The notes beneath the pieces were generated by a model. It was not told where the DNA came from. It searched no databases and was given only the letters and a program-made list of their open reading frames with translations. The position numbers and the translations under genes are program-made. Shown here piece after piece: positions 42,127-54,551 of a stretch of 55,883 nucleotides of DNA. The stretch's first letter is position 1. Each line of letters starts with the position of its first letter. The stretch comes from Gammaproteobacteria bacterium (lineage in GTDB: Bacteria; Pseudomonadota; Gammaproteobacteria; Nevskiales; Nevskiaceae), in NCBI GenBank assembly GCA_022599775.1, contig JAHZLQ010000039.1, positions 1 through 55,883 on the forward strand. Direction: 5' to 3'.

Positions 42127-42169
42127 TGGCCTACGGTTGGCCGTAGTTCGATGGACGCAGGTGCGCCGC

Positions 42170-42865
42170 TCAGACCGACAGGTGGCGTTCCACCAGCGTG
42201 TCGCTGAGTTCGCCGATATCGCCGCCAGCGACCAGCCGGCCCTTGTCGAGAATGCGGAATTCGCTGGCGACGCGGCGTGCGAACGGCAGCTTCTGCTCGA
42301 CCAGCAGGACCGTCAGCCCGGTGTCCTGGTTGAGGCGGATCAACAGATCACCGATTTCGGCGACGATGTTCGGCTGGATGCCCTCGCAGGGCTCGTCGAG
42401 AATCAGCAGTTTCGGATCGAAGATCAGTGCGCGGCCGATCGCCAGCTGTTGTTGTTGTCCGCCGGACAGATCGCCGCCACGGCGGCGGGCCATTTGCTTG
42501 AGCACCGGGAAGGTCTGGTAGACGCGCTCCAGCGCCTCGGCGCCATTGTCCTTGCGCACGTACTGGCCGAGTCGCAGGTTTTCCTCGACCGAGAGCTGAC
42601 CGAAGATTTCGCGGCCCTGGGGCACGTAGCCCACACCCAGCGAGGCGCGACGGTCGGCCGCCACCGCTGTGATGTCCTTCTCGCCCAGGTGAATGCTGCC
42701 GGTGCTGACCGACAGCAAACCCATCACGCATTTGAGCAGCGTGGTCTTGCCCATGCCGTTGCGGCCCATCAGGCAGGTAATCGAGCCTGTTGGGACTTCG
42801 AAGTCCACGTCCCAGAGGGTGTGGCTGCCGCCGTAGAACTGGTTGATGCCTTTGAGGGTCAGCAT
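42170..42865 (-). CDS. urtE: Urea ABC transporter ATPase UrtE
   Basis: A 231-aa ATPase with Walker A Gly-Arg-Asn-Gly-Met-Gly-Lys-Thr (34-41), signature Leu-Ser-Gly-Gly-Gln-Gln-Gln-Gln, and Walker B Leu-Leu-Ile-Leu-Asp-Glu-Pro-Cys-Glu-Gly-Ile-Gln-Pro-Asn, the latter typical of UrtE. It pairs with UrtD to power UrtBC. It is last in the operon, separated from urtD by a 235-bp repeat insertion. A decoy start is present just after the urtD stop. Confidence 0.93.
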   Translation of the reverse strand: MLTLKGINQFYGGSHTLWDVDFEVPTGSITCLMGRNGMGKTTLLKCVMGLLSVSTGSIHLGEKDITAVAADRRASLGVGYVPQGREIFGQLSVEENLRLGQYVRKDNGAEALERVYQTFPVLKQMARRRGGDLSGGQQQQLAIGRALIFDPKLLILDEPCEGIQPNIVAEIGDLLIRLNQDTGLTVLLVEQKLPFARRVASEFRILDKGRLVAGGDIGELSDTLVERHLSV

Positions 42866-43100
42866 GCCCAGGCTCCCGGATAGGCCCGTAAGGTCGGCAA
42901 AGTGCAGCGTCTGCGTGGGCGCGGCCTTCGGCCTTTGCCCACCCTATATGTCGGCTGGCCGATGGCTTGGAAGCCTGTAGGGTAGGCAAAGCGACGCGTG
43001 CCCACGTGATGCCTGGTCGGACGCGTTCGCGTGGGCAAGACCTTCGGTGTTTGTTCCACCCGATATGCCGACTGCTCGACGCCTTGGAGTGTCAGCATGC

Positions 43101-43116
<16 letters not shown>
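42845..43116. repeat. Duplicated urtD/urtE junction flanking an interspersed repeat
   Basis: The 39-bp junction, including the end of urtD and the start codons of urtE, occurs twice: 43078-43116 (holds the real urtD stop and a defunct urtE start) and 42845-42883 (holds the real urtE start), 34 of 39 bases identical. Between are at least three copies, in both orientations, of a GTAGGGTGGGCAAAG...GTGCCCAC-type repeat also present near 53.80 and 55.85 kb. Confidence 0.85.
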
Positions 43117-43930
<814 letters not shown>

Positions 43931-43934
<4 letters not shown>

Positions 43935-45016
43935 GATTTTCTCCGCAGGCGCGCAATCAGGCCGACCACGCCCTTGGGCAGAAACAGGGTGACGACGATG
44001 AACAAGGCGCCCAGTGCGTACAGCCACACTTCCGGCATCGCCGCAGTGAACCAGGTCTTGGAGTAGTTGACGATGCCGGCCCCGAGCGCGGCGCCGTAGA
44101 GCGTGCCGCGTCCGCCGACCGCGACCCAGACCACGGCTTCGATCGAGTTGATCGGCGAGAACTCGCCGGGGTTGATGATGCCGACCTGCGGCACGTACAG
44201 CGCCCCGGCAATGCCCGAGAGCACGGCCGAGAACGTGAACAGCGCGAGCTTGAAGCGTTCCACCCGATAACCGATGAAGCGCGCGCGCGATTCGGCGTCA
44301 CGGATCGCGGCGACCACGCGACCGAACCGCGAAGTGACGATGTAGCGGCAGGACAGATAGCCCAGTGCCAGCGCCAGCACCGAGGCCAGGAACAGGCCGA
44401 TGCGGGTGCTGTCCTTCTGCAGATCGAATCCCAGCAGTTCCTTGAAGTCGGTGAGGCCGTTATTGCCGCCGAAGCCCATCTCGTTACGGAAGAAGGCCAA
44501 CATCAGGGCGTAGGTCAGTGCCTGGGTGATGATCGACAGGTACACGCCGGTGACGCGCGAGCGGAACGCCAGCCAGCCGAAGGCGAAGGCGAGGATGCCG
44601 GGCGCGACCAGCACCATCAGCATCGCGAACCAGAAGTGCTCGAAGCCGTACCAGTACCACGGCAGTTCAGTCCAGTTCAGGAACACCATGAAGTCCGGAA
44701 GCTCGGCGTTGCCGTAGACGCCGCGATCGCCGATCTGGCGCATCAGGTACATGCCCATGGCGTAGCCGCCGAGTGCAAAGAAGGCGGTGTGGCCGAGGCT
44801 GAGAATGCCGCAGTAACCCCAGATCAGGTCGATGGCGATCGCCAGCAGGGCGTAGCACAGGTACTTGCCGAGCAAGGTCACCCAGTAGGTCGACAGGTGC
44901 AGGGCCGAGTCGGCCGGCACCGCCAGGTTCAGCAGCGGAACGATGATCGCGAGCAGCAGCAGCACGCCCAGCATCGCGCGCCCGCCGATGTCGCCGAATA
45001 ACCAGGCGCGACGCAT
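43931..45016 (-). CDS. urtC: Urea ABC transporter permease UrtC
   Basis: A 361-aa inner-membrane permease of the LivM type with about ten hydrophobic segments. Ile-Trp-Gly-Tyr-Cys-Gly-Ile-Leu-Ser-Leu-Gly-His (about 63-74) is the characteristic start. The ATG shares a base with the urtB stop (TGATG). It forms the channel with UrtB. Confidence 0.94.
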
Positions 45017-46662
45017 CAGTGACCCTCCGCCGCGCGGCCTTTCTGCGGAAACAATCCGCGTGGCTTGCGCTGTATGAACAGAATCAGGAAGACCAGGACC
45101 AGAATCTTGGCCATGACCGCGCCGGCCCAGGGTTCGAGGATCTTGTTGATCACGCCCAGGCTCATGCCGCTGATCAGCGTGCCCCAGAGATTGCCGACGC
45201 CGCCGAAGACCACGACCATGAACGAATCGACGATGTAGCTCTGGCCGAGATTCGGACCCACGTTGGTGAGCTGCGACAGCGCGACACCGGCCACGCCGGC
45301 GACGCCGGCACCGAGGCCGAAGGTCATCGCGTCCACGCGTTCGGTGCGCACGCCCATGGCCTTGGCCATGGCGCGGTTCTGCGAGACTGCGCGCACCTTG
45401 AGACCGAGCGAGGTCTTGTTGAGCGTGAGCCACAGCAGGGCGAACACCAGGGCCATGAACACCACGATCAGCAGCCGGTTCCAGGTCACCGCGAACAGGT
45501 CGTTGATCTGCCACAGGCCCTGCATCCATTCCGGCGAGGACACCGAGCGGTTCAGCGGCGAGAACACCGAGCGCACCAGTTGTTGCAGCACCAGTGACAG
45601 GCCGAAGGTCGCCAGCAGGGTTTCCAGCGGGCGGCCGTAGAGGAAGCGCACGATGCTGCGTTCGATCACCACGCCGGCCAGGCCGGACACGCAGAAGGCC
45701 ATCGGGATCGCCAGGATCAGCGCCAGGCCGATGTGGTTCGGCAGGATCAGCTGCATCACGTAGGCGGTGTAGGCGCCGAGCATGATCAGTTCACCGTGCG
45801 CCATGTTGATCACGCCCATCACGCCGAAGGTGATGGCCAGACCAATCGCCGCCAGCACCAGCACCGAGCCCAGACTGAGGCCGAAGAACAGGGTCTCGAT
45901 CACGCCATAGAACGCGCGCCAGCTGTCGATCGACTGCGTCACCTTGAGCGCTGCGGCGCGCAGTTCGGGGCTGACTTCGGCATCCGCTTCGGTGAGCGGC
46001 TTGATGCGGTTGTAGACGACATTGCTGGTTTCCCCGTCCAGGGTCTCGATGGCCGCCAGACGTGTGGCCTCGTCGCCGGAGGGCAGGACATACAGTGCCA
46101 GCGCCACTTCGATGCGGCGCCGCACCTGTCTGCTGCCGTCGATCGCGAGCTGTTCGCGCAGCAGCGCGGCGCCGTCGTCGTCGAGATCGCCGCTCATCTC
46201 ATCGACGCCGGAAGCACGCACGTCGGCGTCCTCGTCGGCCAGGTCGAATCGTGCAATCGCCTGTTTCAGCGCCTTGCGCAGGGTGATGTTGGTGCGGATC
46301 CTCTCGAGATCGTCCTCGGGCGCGGTACCGGCGTCCTCGAGGCTCAGCGCGTCGGTGAGGGCAAGCTGGGAATCGGCTTGTTCTTCGACGATGTAGAGGT
46401 CGGTGATGTTGCCGTCGGCGTTTTCACGCGCATACAGGCGGTTGTCCAGCAGCGCGAGGAGCACCTCGCGGGTGTGTTCGTGGCGCGCGGCGACGAGAAC
46501 GTCGACCAGAGCGGCCTTTTCGCGGTAATTGGCTTCAGGAATCGCGAACAGCGTCTGCATGAAGGCGTCATCGGCCGCCGAATCCGCGTGCGCGGCTGTG
46601 CTGCCCAGCAGCATCAGCAGACACAGGGCGAATCGACCGATTTGGAATCGTATGCGTGTCAT
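45016..46662 (-). CDS. urtB: Urea ABC transporter permease UrtB
   Basis: A 548-aa protein with a signal peptide (Leu-Leu-Met-Leu-Leu-Gly-Ser-Thr-Ala-Ala-His-Ala), a soluble acidic HEAT-like N-terminal half of about 240 residues, and a C-terminal LivH-type permease (Met-Gly-Val-Ile-Asn-Met-Ala-His-Gly-Glu). This long form is the usual UrtB. Start ATG 46662 is at the signal peptide; upstream frame has no ribosome site. It is 104 bp after urtA. Confidence 0.94.
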   Translation of the reverse strand: MTRIRFQIGRFALCLLMLLGSTAAHADSAADDAFMQTLFAIPEANYREKAALVDVLVAARHEHTREVLLALLDNRLYARENADGNITDLYIVEEQADSQLALTDALSLEDAGTAPEDDLERIRTNITLRKALKQAIARFDLADEDADVRASGVDEMSGDLDDDGAALLREQLAIDGSRQVRRRIEVALALYVLPSGDEATRLAAIETLDGETSNVVYNRIKPLTEADAEVSPELRAAALKVTQSIDSWRAFYGVIETLFFGLSLGSVLVLAAIGLAITFGVMGVINMAHGELIMLGAYTAYVMQLILPNHIGLALILAIPMAFCVSGLAGVVIERSIVRFLYGRPLETLLATFGLSLVLQQLVRSVFSPLNRSVSSPEWMQGLWQINDLFAVTWNRLLIVVFMALVFALLWLTLNKTSLGLKVRAVSQNRAMAKAMGVRTERVDAMTFGLGAGVAGVAGVALSQLTNVGPNLGQSYIVDSFMVVVFGGVGNLWGTLISGMSLGVINKILEPWAGAVMAKILVLVFLILFIQRKPRGLFPQKGRAAEGH

Positions 46663-46766
46663 GCGCTGAGCTCCGCTCGGACTTTCCTTGAACAGTGAAG
46701 AAGGGGCCTGCGACGCCCGTGGGCACGGACGCCGCAGGTCCAATACGGCTCGCTAGTCGGTGAGGT

Positions 46767-48056
46767 TCAGAAGTTCTGCCCGGAGCACTTCTTGGTCTTG
46801 CTGTTGTAGTTGCCGCACTTGAGCGCGACCCAGTCGGCCTCGATATCCTTGGAACCCGGCAGGAAGTCGGACCAGGCATCGCCCGGCACTTCCTCGGTTT
46901 CGGACACCACGTCGAACTGACCGTCGTCCTGGATTTCACCGATCAGTACCGGCTTGGTGATGTGGTGGTTGGGCAGCAGCTTGGCGGTGCCGCCGGTCAG
47001 GTTCGGCACTTCCAAGCCCGGCAGCGTGGCGATGACCTTCTCCACATCGGTGGTGCCGGCCTTCTCGACCGCCTTCACCCACAGGTTGAAGCCGATATAG
47101 CTGGCTTCCATCGGATCGTTGGTCACACGCTTGTCGTTGCCGGTGTAGGCGTGCCACTGCTTGATGAACGCTTCGTTCTCGGGCGTATCGACGCTTTCGA
47201 AGTAGTTCCAGGCGGCGAGATGGCCGACCAGCGGACCGGTGTCGATGCCGGACAGTTCTTCCTCACCCACGGAGAACGCGACCACCGGAATGTCCTCGGC
47301 CGAAATCTGCTGGTTGGCGAGTTCCTTGTAGAACGGCACGTTGGCGTCGCCGTTGATCGTGGACACCACGGCGGTGGCCTTGCCGGTGGAACCGAAGCTC
47401 TTGATCTCCGACACGATGCTCTGCCAGTCGGAATGTCCGAACGGCGTGTAGTTGATCATGATGTCCTCGGACTTCACGCCCTTGGCCTTGAGGTAGGCCT
47501 CGAGGATCTTGTTGGTGGTGCGCGGATAGACGTAGTCCGTGCCGGCCAGCACCCAGCGCTCGATGCCGAATTCGTCCATCAGGTAATCCACCGCCGGAAT
47601 CGCCTGCTGGTTCGGCGCGGCGCCGGTGTAGATCACATTCTTGGACGATTCCTCACCCTCGTACTGCACCGGGTAGAACAGCAGGCTGTCGAGTTCCTCG
47701 AACACCGGCAGCACCGACTTGCGCGATACCGAGGTCCAGCAGCCGAAGACCACGTCGACCTTGTCCTTGGTGATCAGCTCGCGTGCCTTTTCCGCGAACA
47801 GCGGCCAGTTCGAGGCCGGGTCCACGACCACGGCTTCGAGCTTCTTGCCGAGCAGGCCGCCCTTCTTGTTCTGCTCCTCGACCAGCATCAGGACGGTGTC
47901 CTTGAGCGTGGTTTCGGAGATCGCCATGGTGCCGGACAGCGAATGCAGCACGCCGACCTTGATCGTGTCCTCGGCGGCCTGGGCGCTGAAGCCGAAGCCG
48001 AGGGCCGGTGCCAGCGCGGCGGCGGCCAGCGTACGTACGAAATTTCTGCGTTTCAT
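46767..48056 (-). CDS. urtA: Urea ABC transporter substrate-binding protein UrtA
   Basis: A 429-aa periplasmic binding protein with a signal that starts Lys-Arg-Arg-Asn-Phe-Val-Arg (Tat-like twin Arg, with cleavage near Ala-Gln-Ala). The mature start Ile-Lys-Val-Gly-Val-Leu-His-Ser-Leu-Ser-Gly-Thr-Met-Ala-Ile-Ser and Phe-Gly-Cys-Trp-Thr-Ser-Val-Ser-Arg-Lys are diagnostic of UrtA. It would bind urea or short amides in the periplasm. Confidence 0.96.
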   Translation of the reverse strand: MKRRNFVRTLAAAALAPALGFGFSAQAAEDTIKVGVLHSLSGTMAISETTLKDTVLMLVEEQNKKGGLLGKKLEAVVVDPASNWPLFAEKARELITKDKVDVVFGCWTSVSRKSVLPVFEELDSLLFYPVQYEGEESSKNVIYTGAAPNQQAIPAVDYLMDEFGIERWVLAGTDYVYPRTTNKILEAYLKAKGVKSEDIMINYTPFGHSDWQSIVSEIKSFGSTGKATAVVSTINGDANVPFYKELANQQISAEDIPVVAFSVGEEELSGIDTGPLVGHLAAWNYFESVDTPENEAFIKQWHAYTGNDKRVTNDPMEASYIGFNLWVKAVEKAGTTDVEKVIATLPGLEVPNLTGGTAKLLPNHHITKPVLIGEIQDDGQFDVVSETEEVPGDAWSDFLPGSKDIEADWVALKCGNYNSKTKKCSGQNF

Positions 48057-48083
48057 GTTGTTGCTCCTGTCGATTCGGGTCGC

Positions 48084-49166
48084 TTAGATCTGCAACTGCA
48101 GACCGAGGCCGATCTGCGTGCTGTCGGTGCCGGGCGCATCCGCGCTCTGGTCGATGTAGAACAGCGAGACGCGGGCGTTGAAGGCCTTGATCACGTAGTT
48201 GAGATCGAACTCCAGGGTGTCGAGATCGAGATCGCCGCCGGCCGTGTCATAGGTGGTGGTGGCGGTCTTGCCGAGGATCTGGAACTGGCCGATGCCGACC
48301 TTCTGCGGGAACAGGAAGGCGGCCAGCACGAAGTAGCCGTCGCTGGAGTCGAAGGCCACCGGCGAGCCGTAGCCGCCGAAGCCGTCATAGCTGGCGTATT
48401 CGCCTTCCAGCGAGAGCACGCCACCACCGGCGATCTTCTTCTCCATCAGCGCGTCGACGGTGACGGCGGTGTCGCCGCTGGCGTTCTGCGCGGACACGCC
48501 GAAGGACAGAATGTCCTTGTCGCCGTAGTAGGTGCCGTTGAGGTAGTAGCCGGATTCGATGTCCCACAGGCTCAGGTGCAGACGCGCCGCGGTCACGATC
48601 TTGTCGGGCTCGGCGCTGCCGGCCATGGTCGACGGTACGTCGAAGGCGCCGATCGAAACCTTCACGCGGTCGAAGTCACCCCAGTAGGCCACGCCGTTGT
48701 CGCGGCCCGCGGCCACGAACGGAAAGCCGTCCTGGATGCCGTCCACGGCGAAACCCCAGGCATTGCCGTAGTACGGGCCATGCAGGTTGGCGCGGTCGCT
48801 CGGCGGCAGGAAGCGGCCGGCCCAGATGTTGAACTTCGGCGAGAACTCGAAACGGCCGATGGCGTCGATCACCTGCACGTCATTGTCGCCGTCGATTTCG
48901 GTGTTGAGCGTGAACTTGATGGTCTCGGTGACCGAACCGCCGATATACAGTCGCGCGCTGTTGAGCGTGAAATCGTTGACGTCCTCGTCAGCGCCGTCCA
49001 CGTCGGTGCTGGTGAAGCTGCTGCGCAGGCCTGCACCGACCGAAATCGGCGGAAGCTCCACGGTCGCAGCATAGGCCGCCGGCAGCGGTGCCATCATCAT
49101 CGCCGCGAGCGCGGCCAAGCGGACACCGGCAGCCAGATGGCCGGTGCGACTTCCCAATTGATCCAT
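48084..49166 (-). CDS. Outer-membrane porin of the urea operon
   Basis: A 360-aa protein with signal peptide (ending Ala-Ala-Tyr-Ala) and a barrel of alternating polar/hydrophobic strands. It ends Leu-Gly-Leu-Gly-Leu-Gln-Leu-Gln-Ile, without the usual final Phe. It is the first gene of the transport operon, 27 bp upstream of urtA, so it most likely lets urea or amides cross the outer membrane. It resembles alginate/phosphate-selective style porins only in general features. Confidence 0.75.
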   Translation of the reverse strand: MDQLGSRTGHLAAGVRLAALAAMMMAPLPAAYAATVELPPISVGAGLRSSFTSTDVDGADEDVNDFTLNSARLYIGGSVTETIKFTLNTEIDGDNDVQVIDAIGRFEFSPKFNIWAGRFLPPSDRANLHGPYYGNAWGFAVDGIQDGFPFVAAGRDNGVAYWGDFDRVKVSIGAFDVPSTMAGSAEPDKIVTAARLHLSLWDIESGYYLNGTYYGDKDILSFGVSAQNASGDTAVTVDALMEKKIAGGGVLSLEGEYASYDGFGGYGSPVAFDSSDGYFVLAAFLFPQKVGIGQFQILGKTATTTYDTAGGDLDLDTLEFDLNYVIKAFNARVSLFYIDQSADAPGTDSTQIGLGLQLQI

Positions 49167-49349
49167 TTCCCAATCCCCATGTGCTCAAGTGCATTGAGGC
49201 TGCCCGGGCCCCGTTTGGTTTGCTGCCAACCCGCGTGCGGGTTTTCTCAAGCCGTAGCGCGGCGCATCGATGACGCCGTCGCGGTTCGGTCTCTGTTCGG
49301 ACCGATGCCGGCCACACTAGGCGCGCCGCGCGGCGGCGGGTATGGGGCA

Positions 49350-49366
49350 TTTGACGTAGAGTCAAA
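49350..49366. promoter_or_regulatory. Palindrome TTTGAC-N5-GTCAAA in the ure/urt divergent region
   Basis: Perfect 6-bp arms (49350-49355, 49361-49366) with a 5-base centre. It lies about 80 bp upstream of ureD and 184 bp upstream of the porin start, inside the only shared promoter region. No sigma-54 (GG-N10-GC) site was seen. The binding protein is unknown; nitrogen control is plausible from context only. Confidence 0.5.
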
Positions 49367-49428
49367 ACACAAGACCGCCCGCAGCATGAAATCCGACGAG
49401 ATCACGGGTGAAAGACTTTGGGGACCCG

Positions 49429-50322
49429 ATGTACCAAGGAACGGCGAGCCTGGTAACGGCACGTCCGGCAGCGCCCAGTGTGGCGCCGACGGTGCGTGCA
49501 CAGCGTGTGGACGGCGCGACGCAGTTGCGTTTTCGCCGCGCCCGCAACGCGCGTACCGAACTGGCCGACCTCTATCAGCGCGCGCCGTGCCGGCTGCTGT
49601 TTCCGGACGTGGAGCACGACGAGATTCCCCAAGCCGTACTGCTGACGACCAGCGGCGGGCTCACCGGTGGCGACCGTCTGCATATCGGTTTCGAAGTGGA
49701 TGCCGCTGCCCGCGCCTGCCTGAGCACGCAGGCCGCCGAGAAAATCTATCGCGCCATTCCCGGCGAGGCGCCGGCCGAGATCGCGGTTTCGCTGCGCGTT
49801 GGCGAATCCGCCTGGGCCGAATGGCTGGCCCAGGAAACGATTCTGTTCGATCGCAGTCGGCTGCGTCGTTGCATCGAGGTGGATCTGGCGCCGGGCGCTC
49901 GCCTGCTGGCGGTGGAGAGTCTGGTGCTGGGGCGCGGGGCGATGGGCGAGACCTATGCGCAGGGCTATTTGCACGAATCCTGGCGGGTACGCCGCGATGG
50001 TCGTTTGATCTGGGCCGACGCCTTGCACTGGGACGAAGGCGGCTCGCCATTCCGCCCGGCCTTCGGTTTTGGGGAGGCGTGCGCCTGTGCCACCTTGTTG
50101 TACGCCTCGAACGATGCCGCGGCGCAGCTGCCGGCGGTGCGCGAGCAGCTGGCGGCGCAGCCCGGCATCGGTGCGGCCGGCGTACTCGACGGCCTGCTGA
50201 TCGTGCGCCTGCTGTCACCGGACGCGGCGAAAGTGCGCGCCGCCGTCATGAATCTTGCAGCGCAGCTGCGGCATGTCGCAGGCGGCCTGCCGCCGCGCAT
50301 GCCGCGTGTGTGGACCTGTTAG
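49429..50322 (+). CDS. ureD: Urease accessory protein UreD
   Basis: A 297-aa scaffold protein that binds apo-urease with UreF and UreG for nickel insertion. Motifs: Pro-Cys-Arg-Leu-Leu-Phe-Pro, [10 protein letters not shown], and Ala-Glu-Lys-Ile-Tyr-Arg, all typical. Start chosen at ATG 49429 with GGGGA upstream; an in-frame GTG at 49408 is possible. First gene of the urease operon; 13 bp before ureAB. Confidence 0.93.
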   Translation: MYQGTASLVTARPAAPSVAPTVRAQRVDGATQLRFRRARNARTELADLYQRAPCRLLFPDVEHDEIPQAVLLTTSGGLTGGDRLHIGFEVDAAARACLSTQAAEKIYRAIPGEAPAEIAVSLRVGESAWAEWLAQETILFDRSRLRRCIEVDLAPGARLLAVESLVLGRGAMGETYAQGYLHESWRVRRDGRLIWADALHWDEGGSPFRPAFGFGEACACATLLYASNDAAAQLPAVREQLAAQPGIGAAGVLDGLLIVRLLSPDAAKVRAAVMNLAAQLRHVAGGLPPRMPRVWTC

Positions 50323-50335
50323 GAGATCGATTGCC

Positions 50336-50958
50336 TTGAACCTGAGCCCTAGAGAAAAAGACAAGCTGCTGGTGGCCATGGCGGCGATGGTGGCGCGGCG
50401 TCGCCTGGAGCGCGGCGTCAAGCTCAACTATCCCGAAGCCATCGCCCTGATCACCGATACCGTGGTCGAAGGCGCGCGCGACGGGCGCAGCGTCGCCGAG
50501 CTGATGCAGGCCGGCGCGCAGGTGCTGAGGCGCGATCAGGTCATGGACGGCGTCGGCGAAATGATTCACGACGTGCAGGTGGAAGCGACCTTTCCGGACG
50601 GCACCAAGCTGGTCACCGTGCACGCGCCGATCCGCGGCGACGCCGACGGCGAGCTCGTCGCCGGCGAGGTGCTGACCGAGGACGGCGACATCACCCTCAA
50701 CGCGGACCGCGAGGCGATCACGCTGAGCGTGGCCAACAGCGGCGACCGGCCGGTGCAGGTCGGCAGTCACTATCACTTCTTCGAGGTCAATCCGGGTCTG
50801 GTCTTCGACCGTGCCCAGGCGCGCGGCATGCGTCTGGACATTCCCTCGGGCTCGGCCATTCGCTTCGAGCCGGGGCAGCAGCGCGAGGTGCGACTGATTC
50901 CGTATGCCGGCGCACGCAAGGTCTACGGTTTTCGCGCCGAAGTGATGGGGGACCTCTG

Positions 50959-50959
<1 letters not shown>
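50336..50959 (+). CDS. ureAB: Fused urease gamma/beta subunit
   Basis: A 207-aa fusion: residues 1-100 are the gamma subunit (Leu-Ser-Pro-Arg-Glu-Lys-Asp-Lys-Leu, Leu-Asn-Tyr-Pro-Glu-Ala), a short linker, then the beta subunit from about 106 (Gly-Glu-Leu-Val-Ala-Gly-Glu-Val) with Gly-Ser-His-Tyr-His-Phe-Phe-Glu (143-150). Fusion as in Helicobacter UreA; most proteobacteria have two genes. The only well-placed start is TTG 50336, 9 bases after AGGAG. Its TGA overlaps the ureC ATG by one base. Confidence 0.93.
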
Positions 50960-52671
<1,712 letters not shown>

Positions 52672-52673
52672 TC

Positions 52674-53180
52674 ATGCTCAAGGCTACTGAAGTTCTGTCC
52701 GCCGGGCACTGGGATCGCGACCGTGCGATCGACCGCATCGCGCTGGACTACGACGAGCGCCACCGGCGGCGCTTCCGTTTCGTCGCCGAAGGCGGCACCG
52801 AGTTCCTGCTGGACCTGCCGCGTGCGACCGTGCTGCAGCACGGCGACGGTCTGGCGCTGGAAGGCGGCGATGTCATCACCGTGATCGCCGCGTCCGAGGC
52901 CTTGTCGCAAGTCACTGCCGTCGATACCGAAGCGCTGATGCGTCTGGCTTGGCATATCGGTAACCGCCACCTGCCGGCGCAGCTGGTTTCGGATCGCATC
53001 CTGATCCGTGAGGACCATGTGATCGTGTCGATGTTGCGCGGTCTCGGTGCCACCGTGGAGGCCGTACGGGCGCCGTTTTCGCCCGAGGGTGGGGCGTATT
53101 CGGGGCATGGCGGGTTTGTGGCGGCGCATAAGCATGCGCATGGCAATGTGCTGGCGCTTGGGCAGCCGCATGAGCATTGA
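52674..53180 (+). CDS. ureE: Urease accessory nickel chaperone UreE
   Basis: A 168-aa nickel-binding chaperone. The N-terminal peptide-binding-like domain (to about 75) and Gly-Asn-Arg-His-Leu-Pro-Ala-Gln metal site are typical. The C-terminal tail is His-rich (His-Lys-His-Ala-His and His-Glu-His at the end), giving extra nickel binding. Start at the first ATG 3 bases after ureC. Confidence 0.94.
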   Translation: MLKATEVLSAGHWDRDRAIDRIALDYDERHRRRFRFVAEGGTEFLLDLPRATVLQHGDGLALEGGDVITVIAASEALSQVTAVDTEALMRLAWHIGNRHLPAQLVSDRILIREDHVIVSMLRGLGATVEAVRAPFSPEGGAYSGHGGFVAAHKHAHGNVLALGQPHEH

Positions 53181-53861
53181 GATGCGTGATTTATCTTCGA
53201 TGACTTGGCCGAGGGTCTTTCGTCATTCGGAGATGTTTGCGACCGGTTCCGGCGCCCCCTTCGGGTCCCGAGCTGTGCTCGGCCCAAAAAAGGTAAGCAA
53301 AAGAAGGGCACCCGAAACATCCGCCCCCCGCCTCGCTGCGCGAGTCGGGAAGCCTGCGCTACTCGGTGCGGACGTAGCGGGACGGAGCCGCATTCCGCGC
53401 TGCGCGCGGCCCTCTCCCCCAGCCCCTCTCCCGCGTGCGGGAGAGGGGAGCTTTTGCTGTGGCCTTTCGCTGTTCGGGCCCCTTCGGAGGCGCCGGGTGG
53501 GGTGCCGCGCGCAGCGGGGCGCGAGACAGGACGTCGAGCAAGCGTCGTCAGGCCCAAAGTTTCTCTGCGGACGTCCTGTCGACGCGCCCCCCGAGCACGG
53601 CGCCCCGCCTGGGGACCGCTCGCGAAGCGAGCGGCGCGGACGGCGGGGTGTCTTTTCTTTTGGTTCCTTTTCTTTGGACAAGCAAAGAAAAGGAACCCGG
53701 CGCCGGCGGGCGCCGGAACCCGCCTCGGCGATCCCTAAACGCAACAGACCCGCCGCCGCAACATCGAAGGGATTCGTAGTAACCGCATTCCCAACCCGTA
53801 GGGTGGGCAAAGCGCAGCGTGCCCACGCGGTGCCGGGACGCACCCAAACCGGGGTCGCCCC
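53181..53861. other. Repeat-filled non-coding gap splitting the urease operon
   Basis: 681 bp between ureE and ureF with no credible gene: long frames here are all palindrome-driven. It contains the CTCTCCCGC/GCGGGAGAG element (about 53415-53450), the GGTTCC hairpin (53662-53697), and the GTAGGGTGGGCAAAG...GTGCCCACG repeat (about 53799-53829). These families recur elsewhere in the window. Confidence 0.8.
53662..53697. repeat. Perfect 15-bp hairpin GGTTCCTTTTCTTTG
   Basis: Arms 53662-53676 and 53683-53697 are exact inverted copies with a 6-base loop, preceded by a T-rich run. It is an interspersed repeat type of these genomes; it might also act as a transcript stabiliser or attenuator between ureE and ureF, which is inference. 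Confidence 0.8.
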
Positions 53862-54551
53862 ATGAACCCCGGCCCCTCACCCGCCGCCCTCTACCGCCTC
53901 CTCACCTGGACCAGCCCCAGCTATCCAACCGGCGCCTTCAGCTACAGCCACGGTCTCGAATGGGCGGTCGAGGAAGGCTCGGTCAGAAACGTCGACCAAC
54001 TGATCGACTATGTCGGCACGGTGATCGAACACGGCGGCGGCTGGATCGATGCCGTGCTGTTCGCGCGGATTCATGAAGCGGCGGATCAGTCGGACCTGCA
54101 AGACGAACTGATCGAACTCGCCGGTGCGTTTCGCGGTAGCGCCGAAACCGCGCTGGAAGCACGCCAGCAGGGCGATGCCTTCCTCAAGGCCACGCGCGCG
54201 GCCTGGCCGAATCCGGCCTTGGACTCGTTGGTCGAGCGCGTCCACGGCCGGCCGCTGGCGCACTGCGCGGTCATGGCCGTGGCCTGCGCGGCGCACGGCA
54301 TTGCCTTGCGGCCGGCGCTGGCTGCCTTCATCCATAGTGCTGCGGCCAATTTGGTGTCGGCCGGGGTGCGGCTGGTGCCGCTGGGGCAGACCGATGGCCA
54401 GATCGCCATTGCCCGGCTCGAACCGCGCGTGGACGCGGTGGTGGTTCGGGCGCTGGCGACGTCGGTCGACGAACTCGGCAACTGCGCGCCTGCGCTCGAA
54501 TTGTGTTCCCTGCGTCACGAAACCCAGTACACGAGGTTGTTCCGCTCATGA
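53862..54551 (+). CDS. ureF: Urease accessory protein UreF
   Basis: A 229-aa all-helical protein that works with UreD and UreG in urease activation. Typical start: [20 protein letters not shown]. End [12 protein letters not shown] is also conserved. It begins after the 680-bp gap, so it needs its own promoter or long read-through. No strong Shine-Dalgarno before the ATG. Confidence 0.95.
   Translation: MNPGPSPAALYRLLTWTSPSYPTGAFSYSHGLEWAVEEGSVRNVDQLIDYVGTVIEHGGGWIDAVLFARIHEAADQSDLQDELIELAGAFRGSAETALEARQQGDAFLKATRAAWPNPALDSLVERVHGRPLAHCAVMAVACAAHGIALRPALAAFIHSAAANLVSAGVRLVPLGQTDGQIAIARLEPRVDAVVVRALATSVDELGNCAPALELCSLRHETQYTRLFRS

Noticed and set aside
42131-42146. Hairpin CTACGG/CCGTAG after urtE as terminator
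   Set aside because: Six-bp stem without a U-run; too weak to call.
53205-53865. Several 110-270-codon frames between ureE and ureF
   Set aside because: They are produced by palindromic GC-rich repeats; none has a homologous motif or ribosome site.
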